This document shows positions 18,244 to 25,933 of a stretch of 64,000 nucleotides of DNA, one piece after another. The stretch's first letter is position 1; every line of letters starts with the position of its first letter. The position numbers and the translations under genes were made by a program. This DNA comes from Mycobacteroides franklinii (GTDB lineage: Bacteria > Actinomycetota > Actinomycetes > Mycobacteriales > Mycobacteriaceae). Where the stretch lies: the NCBI RefSeq assembly GCF_002013895.1, contig NZ_MAFQ01000005.1:124001-188000 (forward strand), written 5' to 3'. Below the pieces are notes generated by a model. The model was not told where the DNA came from. It worked only from the letters and a program-made list of their open reading frames with translations, and did no database searches.

Positions 18244-19029
18244 TCAGGCAATACCGTTGACTACCTGGATAACCCCGGCCACCGAGAAAATGGTGATCAG
18301 CATCTGTCGGCGGTGAGCCAGTGCCCAGTCGTGCATCGGTTGCAGTACTGCAAGGGTTTTCGCTGGTGCGACGAGGTAACTGATCAGGGTGAGTTCGACC
18401 ACCGTAAACATCCCGAAGACAAATGAGATGACCGCGATGACCTGAGTGCCGATCGGGGCGCCCGAGGCGACGACGGGAGTCAGTACGAAGATCACCAACA
18501 TCGGTGGCGGCAGCCCGCACAGGCCGAATACAAACGCCACCCACAAGGCGCCTTCCTCCCAGGCGTTTTGGAGGTGACGTAGTAGTCGCCTGAAGATCGA
18601 ACCACCCTCTGCGGCCGTGTCACTGGGGACACCGAACGGCGACGTGATGGGAGTCGGTCGGTCAGCGTCGTGGGCTTCCGCCGGGACGTTTCCGGCCGAT
18701 ACCGGAACGCGCGAACGTTCACGCAGCACGCGCACCACAAGCAGGGTGGCGATCGACAGCATGAGAAGGCCCATGGCGAGGTTGACGAGCCGAGTGGTGA
18801 TGCTGCTGCCTGGCGTGGCCATGTCTTCGACGAAGGAACGAAACGATGGCGCTATGTGCAACACCGTCAGCGGTATCAGCAGACCGGCGAGGCTCACGAT
18901 CACACTGCCGATCCAGTAGGCCGCTAGATTCTGCACCGGCTGCGGCCGGGAGATCATCAACACGATGATGGCGAGTAGCACCGGATTGACTGCGAACATG
19001 ATCGCCATCGCGAGCAGTAGACCCCACAC
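18244..19029 (-). CDS. GAP-family (GPL/sulfolipid addressing) membrane protein, copy 2
   Basis: A 261-residue polytopic membrane protein of the GAP/Sap family, whose members are needed to bring GPLs or sulfolipid to the cell surface. Membrane segments include LLLAMAIMFAVNPVLLAIIVLMI, YWIGSVIVSLAGLLIPLTVL, LVNLAMGLLMLSIATLLVV, WVAFVFGLCGLPPPMLVIFVL and a C-terminal helix. It shares the ending ELTLISYLVAPxKT...HDWALAHRR with the neighbour upstream, so they are paralogues. The start is placed at the GTG at 19029 because both copies have V-W-G at the same point before the first helix; GTG at 19041 is an alternative. The much longer open frame reaching 19842 is an artefact running through the neighbouring gene. 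Confidence 0.83.
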   Translation of the reverse strand: MWGLLLAMAIMFAVNPVLLAIIVLMISRPQPVQNLAAYWIGSVIVSLAGLLIPLTVLHIAPSFRSFVEDMATPGSSITTRLVNLAMGLLMLSIATLLVVRVLRERSRVPVSAGNVPAEAHDADRPTPITSPFGVPSDTAAEGGSIFRRLLRHLQNAWEEGALWVAFVFGLCGLPPPMLVIFVLTPVVASGAPIGTQVIAVISFVFGMFTVVELTLISYLVAPAKTLAVLQPMHDWALAHRRQMLITIFSVAGVIQVVNGIA

Positions 19030-19163
19030 GGGCCCGAACACTACCCAGGCGAGCGCGCTTTCTTGGGGGAATTCACAACCAAAACACGCCAGCAATACCA
19101 ACCGCGGATTTGGCGAACCATTGTGCCCGAATAGATTTCGGGTGGGCACCTGGCGTTGAGGTG

Positions 19164-19955
19164 TCAGATACCGCCGAGGCCGTGGATCAGGAGTGATACG
19201 CCAGCCACTATGCACATGGCTATCAGAATTTTCCGGCGGTGAGCCAACGCCCAATCGTGTATCCGCTGCACCACTGCTTGGGTCTTCGTAGGCGCCACCA
19301 GGTAGCTGATCAAGGTGAGTTCGACGATCGCCAGTACCCCGACTGCGAAGACCACGGCGACGACGATCTGTGTCGCCGTGGTGGCGCCCGAGGCCACCAG
19401 GATCGCGATGAGGAACAGGCCGGCGTCCGGCTCGATTCCACCCAGAAGCAAGCCGATCACAAACGCGACCCACAGTGACCCGTTCTCCCATGCCTGGGCG
19501 GCCCGGGCGAGCAGCCGTCTGATGGGGGAGCGGCCGTCGGGCGCCGTATCGTCGTCGGTGCGGCCCAGTAGCCGCGAGATGGGGTTCGGCGTCGGCGGAT
19601 TGAGCTCCTCGGCAGCGGCGGCGCCGACTGTGGCCAACTGGCGTTCGCGCCTCCGAAGCAGCGGACGCGCGGCGATCAGCGCGGCAACAGACAGCGCAAG
19701 CAGACCCATGCCGAGCTGAATGTGGCGAATGGTGGGGCTGCCCGCCACGCCCTCGGCGAATGATCTGAACATCGGTGTGACGTGTAACAGCGTCAACGGA
19801 AGCACCATTGCCGGGATGCACCCGATGAGACACCCCGCCCAATAGACGAGCAGGTTATGCACCGGCCGGGGGCGGGAGATCACCAGAAGGGTGATGCCGA
19901 GGCGGATGGGATTAAGGGCCACCAGCACTACGAGCGCTAGCACCGATCCCCACAC
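19164..19955 (-). CDS. GAP-family (GPL/sulfolipid addressing) membrane protein, copy 1
   Basis: A 263-residue polytopic membrane protein of the same family as copy 2. It begins VWGSVLALVVLVALNPIRLGITLLVISRP-like, the characteristic first helix with the NPxR motif. Further helices follow: VYWAGCLIGCIPAMVLPLTLL, LGMGLLALSVAALIAA, WVAFVIGLLLGG and a C-terminal one. The cytosolic loop between helices is rich in Pro and Arg. Starts at GTG 19955 or GTG 19967 are both possible; longer versions would overlap the divergent methyltransferase at 20046. It is followed by copy 2 about 135 bp downstream, probably as one operon. Its role is presumably transport or surface placement of the lipopeptide with MmpS4/MmpL4. 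Confidence 0.85.
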   Translation of the reverse strand: MWGSVLALVVLVALNPIRLGITLLVISRPRPVHNLLVYWAGCLIGCIPAMVLPLTLLHVTPMFRSFAEGVAGSPTIRHIQLGMGLLALSVAALIAARPLLRRRERQLATVGAAAAEELNPPTPNPISRLLGRTDDDTAPDGRSPIRRLLARAAQAWENGSLWVAFVIGLLLGGIEPDAGLFLIAILVASGATTATQIVVAVVFAVGVLAIVELTLISYLVAPTKTQAVVQRIHDWALAHRRKILIAMCIVAGVSLLIHGLGGI

Positions 19956-20045
19956 GTATGGACACACTACGCGGTAGGTTCGTCGTCTGTGGTTCCTTTG
20001 AAAGTTGTTCTGTGGCGGACAGTCACAAGCGCGGGGGAGATCTGA

Positions 20046-21026
20046 ATGACAGCGGTTACCAGTGAATGCCGGCTGTGCGATTCGACGGGTCCTCATCAAA
20101 CGCTAGAAATTCGCGAGATGATGTTCGGGACTCGTGAGGTGTTCGAATACTTCAGTTGCGCCGCGTGCGACACGTTGCAGATCGTGACCGTGCTCGAGGG
20201 CGAAGAGCTCATGCGGCACTACCCCGCGACCTACTACTCCCACAACGGCGCGGGGCAGCCGCGAGTCCTCGAATGGCTGGTCAGCCAACGAGATCGGTTC
20301 AAACTACAAAGCGGCGGAAGGGTTTTCGGATCTGTTATGACCGCGCCCGTGCCCGAGGGTATCTTCCGTGTGTTGCTAGGCGGGGATGCGGTCAGCATGC
20401 TTGCTCAGCTTGGAACCGAACGTGATGCCCGGATCTTGGACGTCGGTTGCGGAAGCGGCGCGTTGTTGGACAGGCTGGCCAGAGTCGGATTCGGCAGCTT
20501 GGTCGGCGCAGATCCATTTATCGCCGCCGACGGTGAGTCACGTGAAGGCATACCGCTGCTGAAGCGGTATTTGGCCGATGTGACAGGCGAATTCGATCTC
20601 ATCATGTTCAACCATTCGCTCGAACACATGCCGGACCCGGTGGGCACGCTTCAGGTTGCGGCGCGGAAACTCGCTGCCGGAGGTATGTGCCTGGCCAGGG
20701 TGCCGACCACCTCGTCGGAAGCATGGTCCATGTACGGGGCTGACTGGGTGCAGGCTGATGCGCCTCGGCACATGGTCATACCCTCACGACACGGTATGGC
20801 GTTGGCGGCCGAACGGGCCGGGTTACGAGTCTCGCAAACGTTCGACGACTCAACTTTTGGACAATTCACCGGGAGTGAAGCTTATCGGGGTGATGTACCG
20901 GTGACCGATCCCAAGATCCTTACGATGTTCCGCCCCAAGCAGATCTGGGAGTGGGAGAAGCGGGCGAAACACCTCAATCAGCAGAACCGCGGTGACCAGA
21001 CTGGCTTTGTTCTCCGAGTCAAATGA
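20046..21026 (+). CDS. Zinc-ribbon SAM-dependent methyltransferase
   Basis: A 326-residue protein. The N-terminus has a Cys4 zinc ribbon (C-x-x-C in ECRLCDS and again in FSCAACDT). The methyltransferase core follows: motif I ILDVGCGSGALLDRLARVG, motif II LVGADPF, and FDLIMFNHSLEHMPDP, as in the Methyltransf_23 group. The layout resembles sugar C- or O-methyltransferases that act on activated or bound deoxysugars, but this is only a comparison. The ATG at 20046 has GGGGAGA 6 nt upstream. It is divergent from the GAP genes and 146 bp upstream of the glycosyltransferases, so sugar decoration is the best guess for its role. Confidence 0.82.
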   Translation: MTAVTSECRLCDSTGPHQTLEIREMMFGTREVFEYFSCAACDTLQIVTVLEGEELMRHYPATYYSHNGAGQPRVLEWLVSQRDRFKLQSGGRVFGSVMTAPVPEGIFRVLLGGDAVSMLAQLGTERDARILDVGCGSGALLDRLARVGFGSLVGADPFIAADGESREGIPLLKRYLADVTGEFDLIMFNHSLEHMPDPVGTLQVAARKLAAGGMCLARVPTTSSEAWSMYGADWVQADAPRHMVIPSRHGMALAAERAGLRVSQTFDDSTFGQFTGSEAYRGDVPVTDPKILTMFRPKQIWEWEKRAKHLNQQNRGDQTGFVLRVK

Positions 21027-21172
21027 CCGTGAATTCTGGACGTACTGCCCAAATCTCTTGGATTTCAAGTTAATAGCGTGAATACCGGGTTATGCTGCCG
21101 GGCGGTTGAGCCGTGGCAAGGCTCCCACTTTCATTCCGCAGCAACCCGGGAAGTGAAGGGCCGAGGTCCGCA

Positions 21173-22453
21173 ATGAAATTTGTACTCTCATTTTATGGAA
21201 CACGTGGTGATGTCGAGCCCGGTGTTGCTGTCGGCCGCGAACTGATGCGTCGAGGACATGACGTGCGCATGGTGGTGCCACCGGACCTTGTCACCTTCGC
21301 CGAGGCGGCAGGCCTCACGGCGATTGCCTGCGGGCCTGACGTACGGGTGTGGCAGGACGTGAACCGCGACTTCTGGGCGCGGTTCCTGCGGAATTTCTGG
21401 AAGAACTTCTGGCGGATCGGGGACCTCAAGGAGCTGCTGCGCGAGGACTGGCGGTTTCTTACGCAGTGCTGGCAGGACGTCAGTTCGACGTTGCGATCGC
21501 AGGCGAAGGACGCCGATCTGCTCTTCACGGGGGTCCTCGGGGAAGAATCAGCAGGTAACGTCGCGGAGTTCTATGACCTCCCGTTCGCCACGCTTCACGT
21601 GTTCCCGATCCGCGCCAACGGCCAGCTTGTTCCGGGAATGCCGGCACGGGTGGGCCGCTCGATCATGAAGTTTTCCGAGTGGCTCGGCTGGCCGCTGTTC
21701 AAGAAGCTTGAGGACCCTCAGCGCCGTGAACTGGGCCTTCCCAAGGCCACCAAACCCTCGCCGTGGCGGATCACCGAGCGCGGGTCGCTGGAAATCCAGG
21801 CCTACGACGAGGCCTGTATGCCAGGGCTGGCGGCCGAATGGGCGCAGTTCGGGGGCCGAAGGCCGTTCGTCGGAGCACTGACATTGGACTTACCAACGGA
21901 TTCCGATGACGAGGTGGCCTCCTGGATCGCCTCAGGAAAACCGCCGATCTGCTTCGGTTTTGGCAGTATGCCGGTCGAATCCGCAGACAAGACGCTCGCC
22001 ATGATCAGTGCCGCTTGTGACCAATTGGGCGAACGCGCCCTGGTGTGCGCGGGCGGAAGTGATTTCAGGCATGTTCCTCATTTCGAGAATGTCAAAGTGG
22101 TTGCCGTGATGAATTACTCGACAGCCTTCCCCGCCTGTAGGGCAGTCGTTCACCATGGCGGTGCGGGTACCACCGCGGCCAGTCTGCGCGCGGGAGTTCC
22201 CACCCTGGTCCTGTCCACCGACCTAGACCAGACATTGTGGGGAGCGCGCGTCAAGCGACTGAAAGTGGGTACCGCCCGCCGCTTTTCGGCGACCACCGAG
22301 AAGACCTTGGTCGCGGACCTGCGCAGCATCTTGGAGCCGCAATGCGTGGCCAGAGCCCATGAGGCCGCGACTCGGATGACCAAACCGGCCGAAAGTCCGG
22401 TGGCTGCCGCCGATCTGCTGGAAAGTTTCGCCCGCCTCAAGCGGGCTGGCTGA
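21173..22453 (+). CDS. GPL-type glycosyltransferase (GT1 family), first of a tandem pair
   Basis: A 426-residue nucleotide-sugar glycosyltransferase of the GT1/Gtf group that glycosylates GPL peptides in mycobacteria. The N-terminus MKFVLSFYGTRGDVEPGVAVG is the typical acceptor-domain start (G-T-R-G-D-V-x-P). The C-terminal donor-binding domain has FGFGSMP and, at about residue 326, HHGGAGTTAASLRAGVPTLVL, followed by D-Q-x-x-W-G. The ATG at 21173 has a GAGG 6 nt upstream; the in-frame GTG at 21113 would add 20 residues not found in the paralogue. It lies 40 bp upstream of its paralogue, with which it is collinear along the whole length. Probable substrates are hydroxyls of Thr or the C-terminal residue of the NRPS product. 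Confidence 0.9.
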   Translation: MKFVLSFYGTRGDVEPGVAVGRELMRRGHDVRMVVPPDLVTFAEAAGLTAIACGPDVRVWQDVNRDFWARFLRNFWKNFWRIGDLKELLREDWRFLTQCWQDVSSTLRSQAKDADLLFTGVLGEESAGNVAEFYDLPFATLHVFPIRANGQLVPGMPARVGRSIMKFSEWLGWPLFKKLEDPQRRELGLPKATKPSPWRITERGSLEIQAYDEACMPGLAAEWAQFGGRRPFVGALTLDLPTDSDDEVASWIASGKPPICFGFGSMPVESADKTLAMISAACDQLGERALVCAGGSDFRHVPHFENVKVVAVMNYSTAFPACRAVVHHGGAGTTAASLRAGVPTLVLSTDLDQTLWGARVKRLKVGTARRFSATTEKTLVADLRSILEPQCVARAHEAATRMTKPAESPVAAADLLESFARLKRAG

Positions 22454-22493
22454 TGGCAGGACGTATATCGGACGTAGTAGGCAGGTACCCGCG

Positions 22494-23771
22494 ATGAAGT
22501 TTGTGTTGGCAAGCTACGGGACCCGTGGGGATATCGAGCCATGCGTGGCTGTCGGGCGCGAGCTGATGCGCCGGGGGCATGACGTGTGCATGGCCGTCCC
22601 ACCGGACCTGATCGGGTTTGTCGAGGCGGCCGGGCTTACAGCGGCTCCCTATGGACCGGATCTACAGAATGTGCTGGATGCGCACCGCGAGTTCTGGACA
22701 CACTTCTTCCGAAACTTCTGGAAGATGAGGGATCTGATCAAGAAGCGGCGCGAAGTGGTCGAGCCTTTTCTTCAATGCTGGAAGGACATCGTCGCCACGT
22801 TGACATCGTTGGCCGACGGCGCCGACTTGCTTTTCACCGGTGTCAACTTCGAGGACGCCGCGGGCAATGTCGCGGAGTACTACGACATTCCGCTGGCCAC
22901 ACTGCACTTCTTCCCGTTGCGCTCGAACGGCCAGTTCGTGCCGTTGCTGCCCGCGCCGCTTGGCCGCTCCGCGATGAAAGCGGGGGAATGGCTGGCTTGG
23001 CAGAATGCCAAGAAGGTCGAGCGCGTACAGCGCGGTGAACTGGCGTTGCCGAAGGCCGCTCAACCCTCTCCGTGGCGGATCGCCGAGCGCGGCGCGCTGG
23101 AAATTCAGGCCTACGACGAGATCTGCTTTCCGGGGCTGGCGGCCGAATGGGCGGAATTCGCACCCCGACGGCCCTTTGTGGGCGCGTTGACATTGGACTT
23201 ACCAACGGATTTCGATGCGGAGGTGGCATCGTGGATTTCCGCGGGGACGCCACCGATCTTCTTTGGTTTCGGTAGCTTGCCGGTCGCGTCCGCCGAGAAG
23301 ACACTGGCGATGATCAGCGCGGCCTGTGAGGAGTTGGGGGAACGGGCCTTGGTGTGTGCTGCCGGCTCCGATTTCGGTGGCACCACCTATTCCGGGAACA
23401 TCAAAATTGTGAGCGCGATGAATTATTCGGCGGCCTTGCCCGAATGCCGCGCCGTCGTGCATCACGGCGGGACGGGCACCACCGCTGCGGGCTTTCGTGC
23501 CGGGGTACCCACGTTGATCCTCTCCACAGACCTTGATCAGACGCTGTGGGGAGCACGTGTCAAACGACTGAAAGTGGGCACCGCCCGGCGCTTTTCCGGC
23601 ACGACGGAGAAAACCTTGGTGTCAGATCTGCGCGTGATCCTCGATCCGCAATGCGTCGCCAGAGCCCGTGAACTGGCTGCCCGCATGACCGAGCCCACCG
23701 AAAGCGTAGAGACCACGGCCGATCTCGTGGAGGACTTGGCCGCGTCCTACCGTTGTGGGTCACGTAGCTGA
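22494..23771 (+). CDS. GPL-type glycosyltransferase (GT1 family), second of a tandem pair
   Basis: A 425-residue paralogue of the preceding gene, with the same motifs: YGTRGDIEPCVAVG at the N-terminus, FGFGSLPVAS, and HHGGTGTTAAGFRAGVPTLIL near residue 323, then DQTLWGARVKRLKVGTARRFS, which is identical in the other copy. Stretches of DNA are also shared, so the pair arose by tandem duplication. Two similar transferases fit the two glycosylation sites of GPL-like molecules, with the differing N-terminal halves choosing the acceptor. The 3' end overlaps the end of the convergent P450 gene by 25 bp. Confidence 0.9.
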   Translation: MKFVLASYGTRGDIEPCVAVGRELMRRGHDVCMAVPPDLIGFVEAAGLTAAPYGPDLQNVLDAHREFWTHFFRNFWKMRDLIKKRREVVEPFLQCWKDIVATLTSLADGADLLFTGVNFEDAAGNVAEYYDIPLATLHFFPLRSNGQFVPLLPAPLGRSAMKAGEWLAWQNAKKVERVQRGELALPKAAQPSPWRIAERGALEIQAYDEICFPGLAAEWAEFAPRRPFVGALTLDLPTDFDAEVASWISAGTPPIFFGFGSLPVASAEKTLAMISAACEELGERALVCAAGSDFGGTTYSGNIKIVSAMNYSAALPECRAVVHHGGTGTTAAGFRAGVPTLILSTDLDQTLWGARVKRLKVGTARRFSGTTEKTLVSDLRVILDPQCVARARELAARMTEPTESVETTADLVEDLAASYRCGSRS

Positions 23772-25150
23772 CCGGCGCCGTGGGCGCCGGCGGGGCAGGT
23801 GGGTGCCACCGCCGGCCCGCAGGTCCTGATCGCCCGAACCCTGATGGACCCGCCGCGATGCGGCACGAAGGTGACGTGCTTAGCCTGTTGCTTTTCGTCG
23901 GGTGCGGTGGTGGTGCTCAGCTCGACGCGCCGCAGGATCTCACGCAACACAATCCGTATCTCCACCATGGCGAAGGTGGCACCGAGGCAGCGACGATTGC
24001 CGCCGCCGAACGGCAGCCAGGTGGTCGGGCTCAATGTGGTGCCGACCATCCGGTCCGGGTCAAATCGTTCGGGATCGGGGTATACCGAGGCACTCGCGTG
24101 CACAAGTCCGATTGCCGGGTCGACCATGATGCCGGCCGGTAGCCGATAACCGCCCACATCGACGGGTTCCTTGAGGACTCTGCCCGAGCTGAAGATCACC
24201 GGCCGGATCCGCAGGGTCTCCTTCACCACCGCATCGAGGTACTCATCACCTGCCGGATCTCCCTCGGCACTGGCATCGGCTGCTTGCACCGCCTTGGCAA
24301 GCGCGGTGGGGTAGCGGGTGAGACGCTCTAGCACCCAGGACAGGGCCGTTGCTGTGGTCTCGTGTCCTGCCGCGATGGACGTCAGAAGGTGGTCACGCAG
24401 TTCTTCGTCGGACATGGTGCGGCCGTTGTCATCGGTGGCACGGACCAGCATGGCCAGCACATCGGTGCGTTCGGCCAGGTTCGGATCGGCGCGGCGTTCG
24501 GCAATCTCCGCGTAGAGCAGGGTGTCTGTCTCCGCCATCCGTCGGCCGACCCCGCGCCATGGCCAATAGCGGCGAAGGCTCGGATTGGTAATCGCCGGTG
24601 TCTCCCACGGCTTCATGTAGAGCAGACGCGGCACGACCTTGCGCAGGGCAGCCAGTCGCGCTGGATCGGAGGCGCCGATAACAGTTCGCAGGATCACCTC
24701 GAGCGTGATGTCGGTTGTCCGGGGAGCAACGGGAAAGTCCTCGCCGACCGGCCATTCGGCTATGTTTGCGGCAGCGATCTCGGCCATCTGTGCGGCCTGG
24801 TGTGCGACGGCATCGCGATGGAACGCGGGCATCAGGAGACGGCGCTGATCATGGTGTTCGTCCTCGTCGAGGACAAACAGAGAACTGTCGCCGAGGAGGC
24901 CTCGGAAGAACCAATGTGCTTCGCCGGAATGGAAGACCCGAGGGTCGCCTGCGTACACCGTTTTGATGTCGGCTGGATCCGCAAGGTATACAACCTTGCC
25001 CGACAATGGAATACGCAAGGTGAACATGTTTCCGTAGCGGCGCTGGCAGCCGGCGAGAAAGCGTAGGCCGTAGCTCGCCATCAGTATGGACTGCACCGCC
25101 AGGGGCAGCGGAGGTCCGGGTGGCAGTGCGATTTTCGCAGTTTTGCTCAC
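23747..25150 (-). CDS. Cytochrome P450
   Basis: A 467-residue cytochrome P450. The I-helix oxygen-binding motif is AGHETTATALSW (about residues 260-271), the K-helix has ETLR (ExxR), and the haem loop is FGGGNRRCLGA with the Cys ligand near residue 388. The look is that of the CYP138/CYP135-type mycobacterial enzymes, which have a short N-terminus without a membrane anchor. The reaction is unknown; hydroxylation of the acyl chain or of an amino-acid residue of the lipopeptide is plausible from its place between the glycosyltransferases and the NRPS genes. It is transcribed away from the NRPS operon. The GTG start is supported by a -10 box 8 nt upstream and lack of a Shine-Dalgarno. Confidence 0.92.
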   Translation of the reverse strand: MSKTAKIALPPGPPLPLAVQSILMASYGLRFLAGCQRRYGNMFTLRIPLSGKVVYLADPADIKTVYAGDPRVFHSGEAHWFFRGLLGDSSLFVLDEDEHHDQRRLLMPAFHRDAVAHQAAQMAEIAAANIAEWPVGEDFPVAPRTTDITLEVILRTVIGASDPARLAALRKVVPRLLYMKPWETPAITNPSLRRYWPWRGVGRRMAETDTLLYAEIAERRADPNLAERTDVLAMLVRATDDNGRTMSDEELRDHLLTSIAAGHETTATALSWVLERLTRYPTALAKAVQAADASAEGDPAGDEYLDAVVKETLRIRPVIFSSGRVLKEPVDVGGYRLPAGIMVDPAIGLVHASASVYPDPERFDPDRMVGTTLSPTTWLPFGGGNRRCLGATFAMVEIRIVLREILRRVELSTTTAPDEKQQAKHVTFVPHRGGSIRVRAIRTCGPAVAPTCPAGAHGAGQLRDPQR

Positions 25151-25685
25151 GGTGCGTGATCCTAAGTACTAGACGGTATTCCAGCTCATATGCCGACGGC
25201 CCCGACGGCGACTGGCGCGAGTTTGCCTGTCTCGGATGATGACTCGGTCTGGGGCGCTACGGTGCCTGTCAACGGTACGAGTGTTGGGCCCGGCGTGCGG
25301 CACTTTCGGTGGTTGGGCATGTCGATCTTGGTTCCGGGGTGCCTCGCGTGGACTACCTTGCGGCCCAGGGAATCTGGTCACGCGCAATACCTCGTCGAGT
25401 ATCCCGCGGTGCGTGCCACGCGCCTTACAGCAAACTGTGAGACAACCGGCGTTGTCTGTGTCGCGGCTTGGGTGGCTAGCTGTTCACGCCCGGTTTGGTC
25501 ACGACTAGCAGCCAATTCGGCTCTGTCGCGGTGGTCGGGTTGGGCAATCCTGGTAGGCGCCCGCCGATTCCAACTGGCGAGTAGCAAGTATCGGAGATTT
25601 CTCTAAAAACGTGGATCGACGCAGTTTTCTCGGCTAGTTTTAGAACAGGTTCCACTTATCTGTGTGGATGGTTTCGGGAGAACTG
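25151..25685. promoter_or_regulatory. Divergent control region between P450 and the MbtH-NRPS operon
   Basis: A 535-bp stretch with no gene I can support; an open frame at 25190-25606 has no recognisable product. It must hold the NRPS operon promoter. The last 90 bp before mbtH are AT-rich (TTTCTCTAAAAACG, CTAGTTTTAGAAC), which is the most likely promoter position, with TAGTTT or TAGAAC as possible -10 boxes. The two cannot be told apart by eye. Confidence 0.5.
25159..25164 (-). promoter_or_regulatory. -10 box TAGGAT for the P450 gene
   Basis: On the minus strand TAGGAT is followed by 8 nt and then the GTG start, so the transcript would be leaderless or nearly so. No ribosome-binding site lies in front of the GTG. 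Confidence 0.45.
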
Positions 25686-25916
25686 TTGAGCATCAATCCA
25701 TTTGACGACGACAATGCCAGCTTCTTCGTGCTGGTCAACGATGAGGAACAGCACAGTCTGTGGCCGGCCTTTGTCGATGTTCCGGCTGGTTGGCGAGTGG
25801 TTTTCGGCGCCGCGGACCGCGCCGCTTGCCTGGACAACATCGAGCAGCAGTGGGCCGACATTCGGCCAAAAAGCCTGCGCGAGAGGGTGGCACAGGGTCG
25901 GACTGTTGATCAATAA
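25686..25916 (+). CDS. mbtH: MbtH-like NRPS accessory protein
   Basis: A 76-residue MbtH-family protein, which binds NRPS adenylation domains and is needed for their folding and activity. The full family signature is present: [24 protein letters not shown], then PAGWRVVF, then W-x-D-I-R-P-K-S-L, including the conserved tryptophans. The start is TTG at 25686, 5 nt after a GGGAG Shine-Dalgarno, giving the usual M-S-I-N-P-F-D start; upstream in-frame GTG/ATG codons would add unmatched residues. It lies 17 bp before the giant NRPS gene, surely in one transcript. In GPL loci an mbtH gene sits in the same place before mps1. Confidence 0.95.
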   Translation: MSINPFDDDNASFFVLVNDEEQHSLWPAFVDVPAGWRVVFGAADRAACLDNIEQQWADIRPKSLRERVAQGRTVDQ

Positions 25917-25933
25917 GCAGCGGGTGGGGACCA

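Noticed and set aside
18244..19842. A single 532-residue minus-strand protein
   Set aside because: Its N-terminal half is the antisense-frame shadow of the neighbouring GAP gene; only the part from about 19029 has the membrane-protein pattern.
25190..25606. Plus-strand gene between P450 and mbtH
   Set aside because: No ribosome site or recognisable domain; it is best explained by chance openness of GC-rich DNA.
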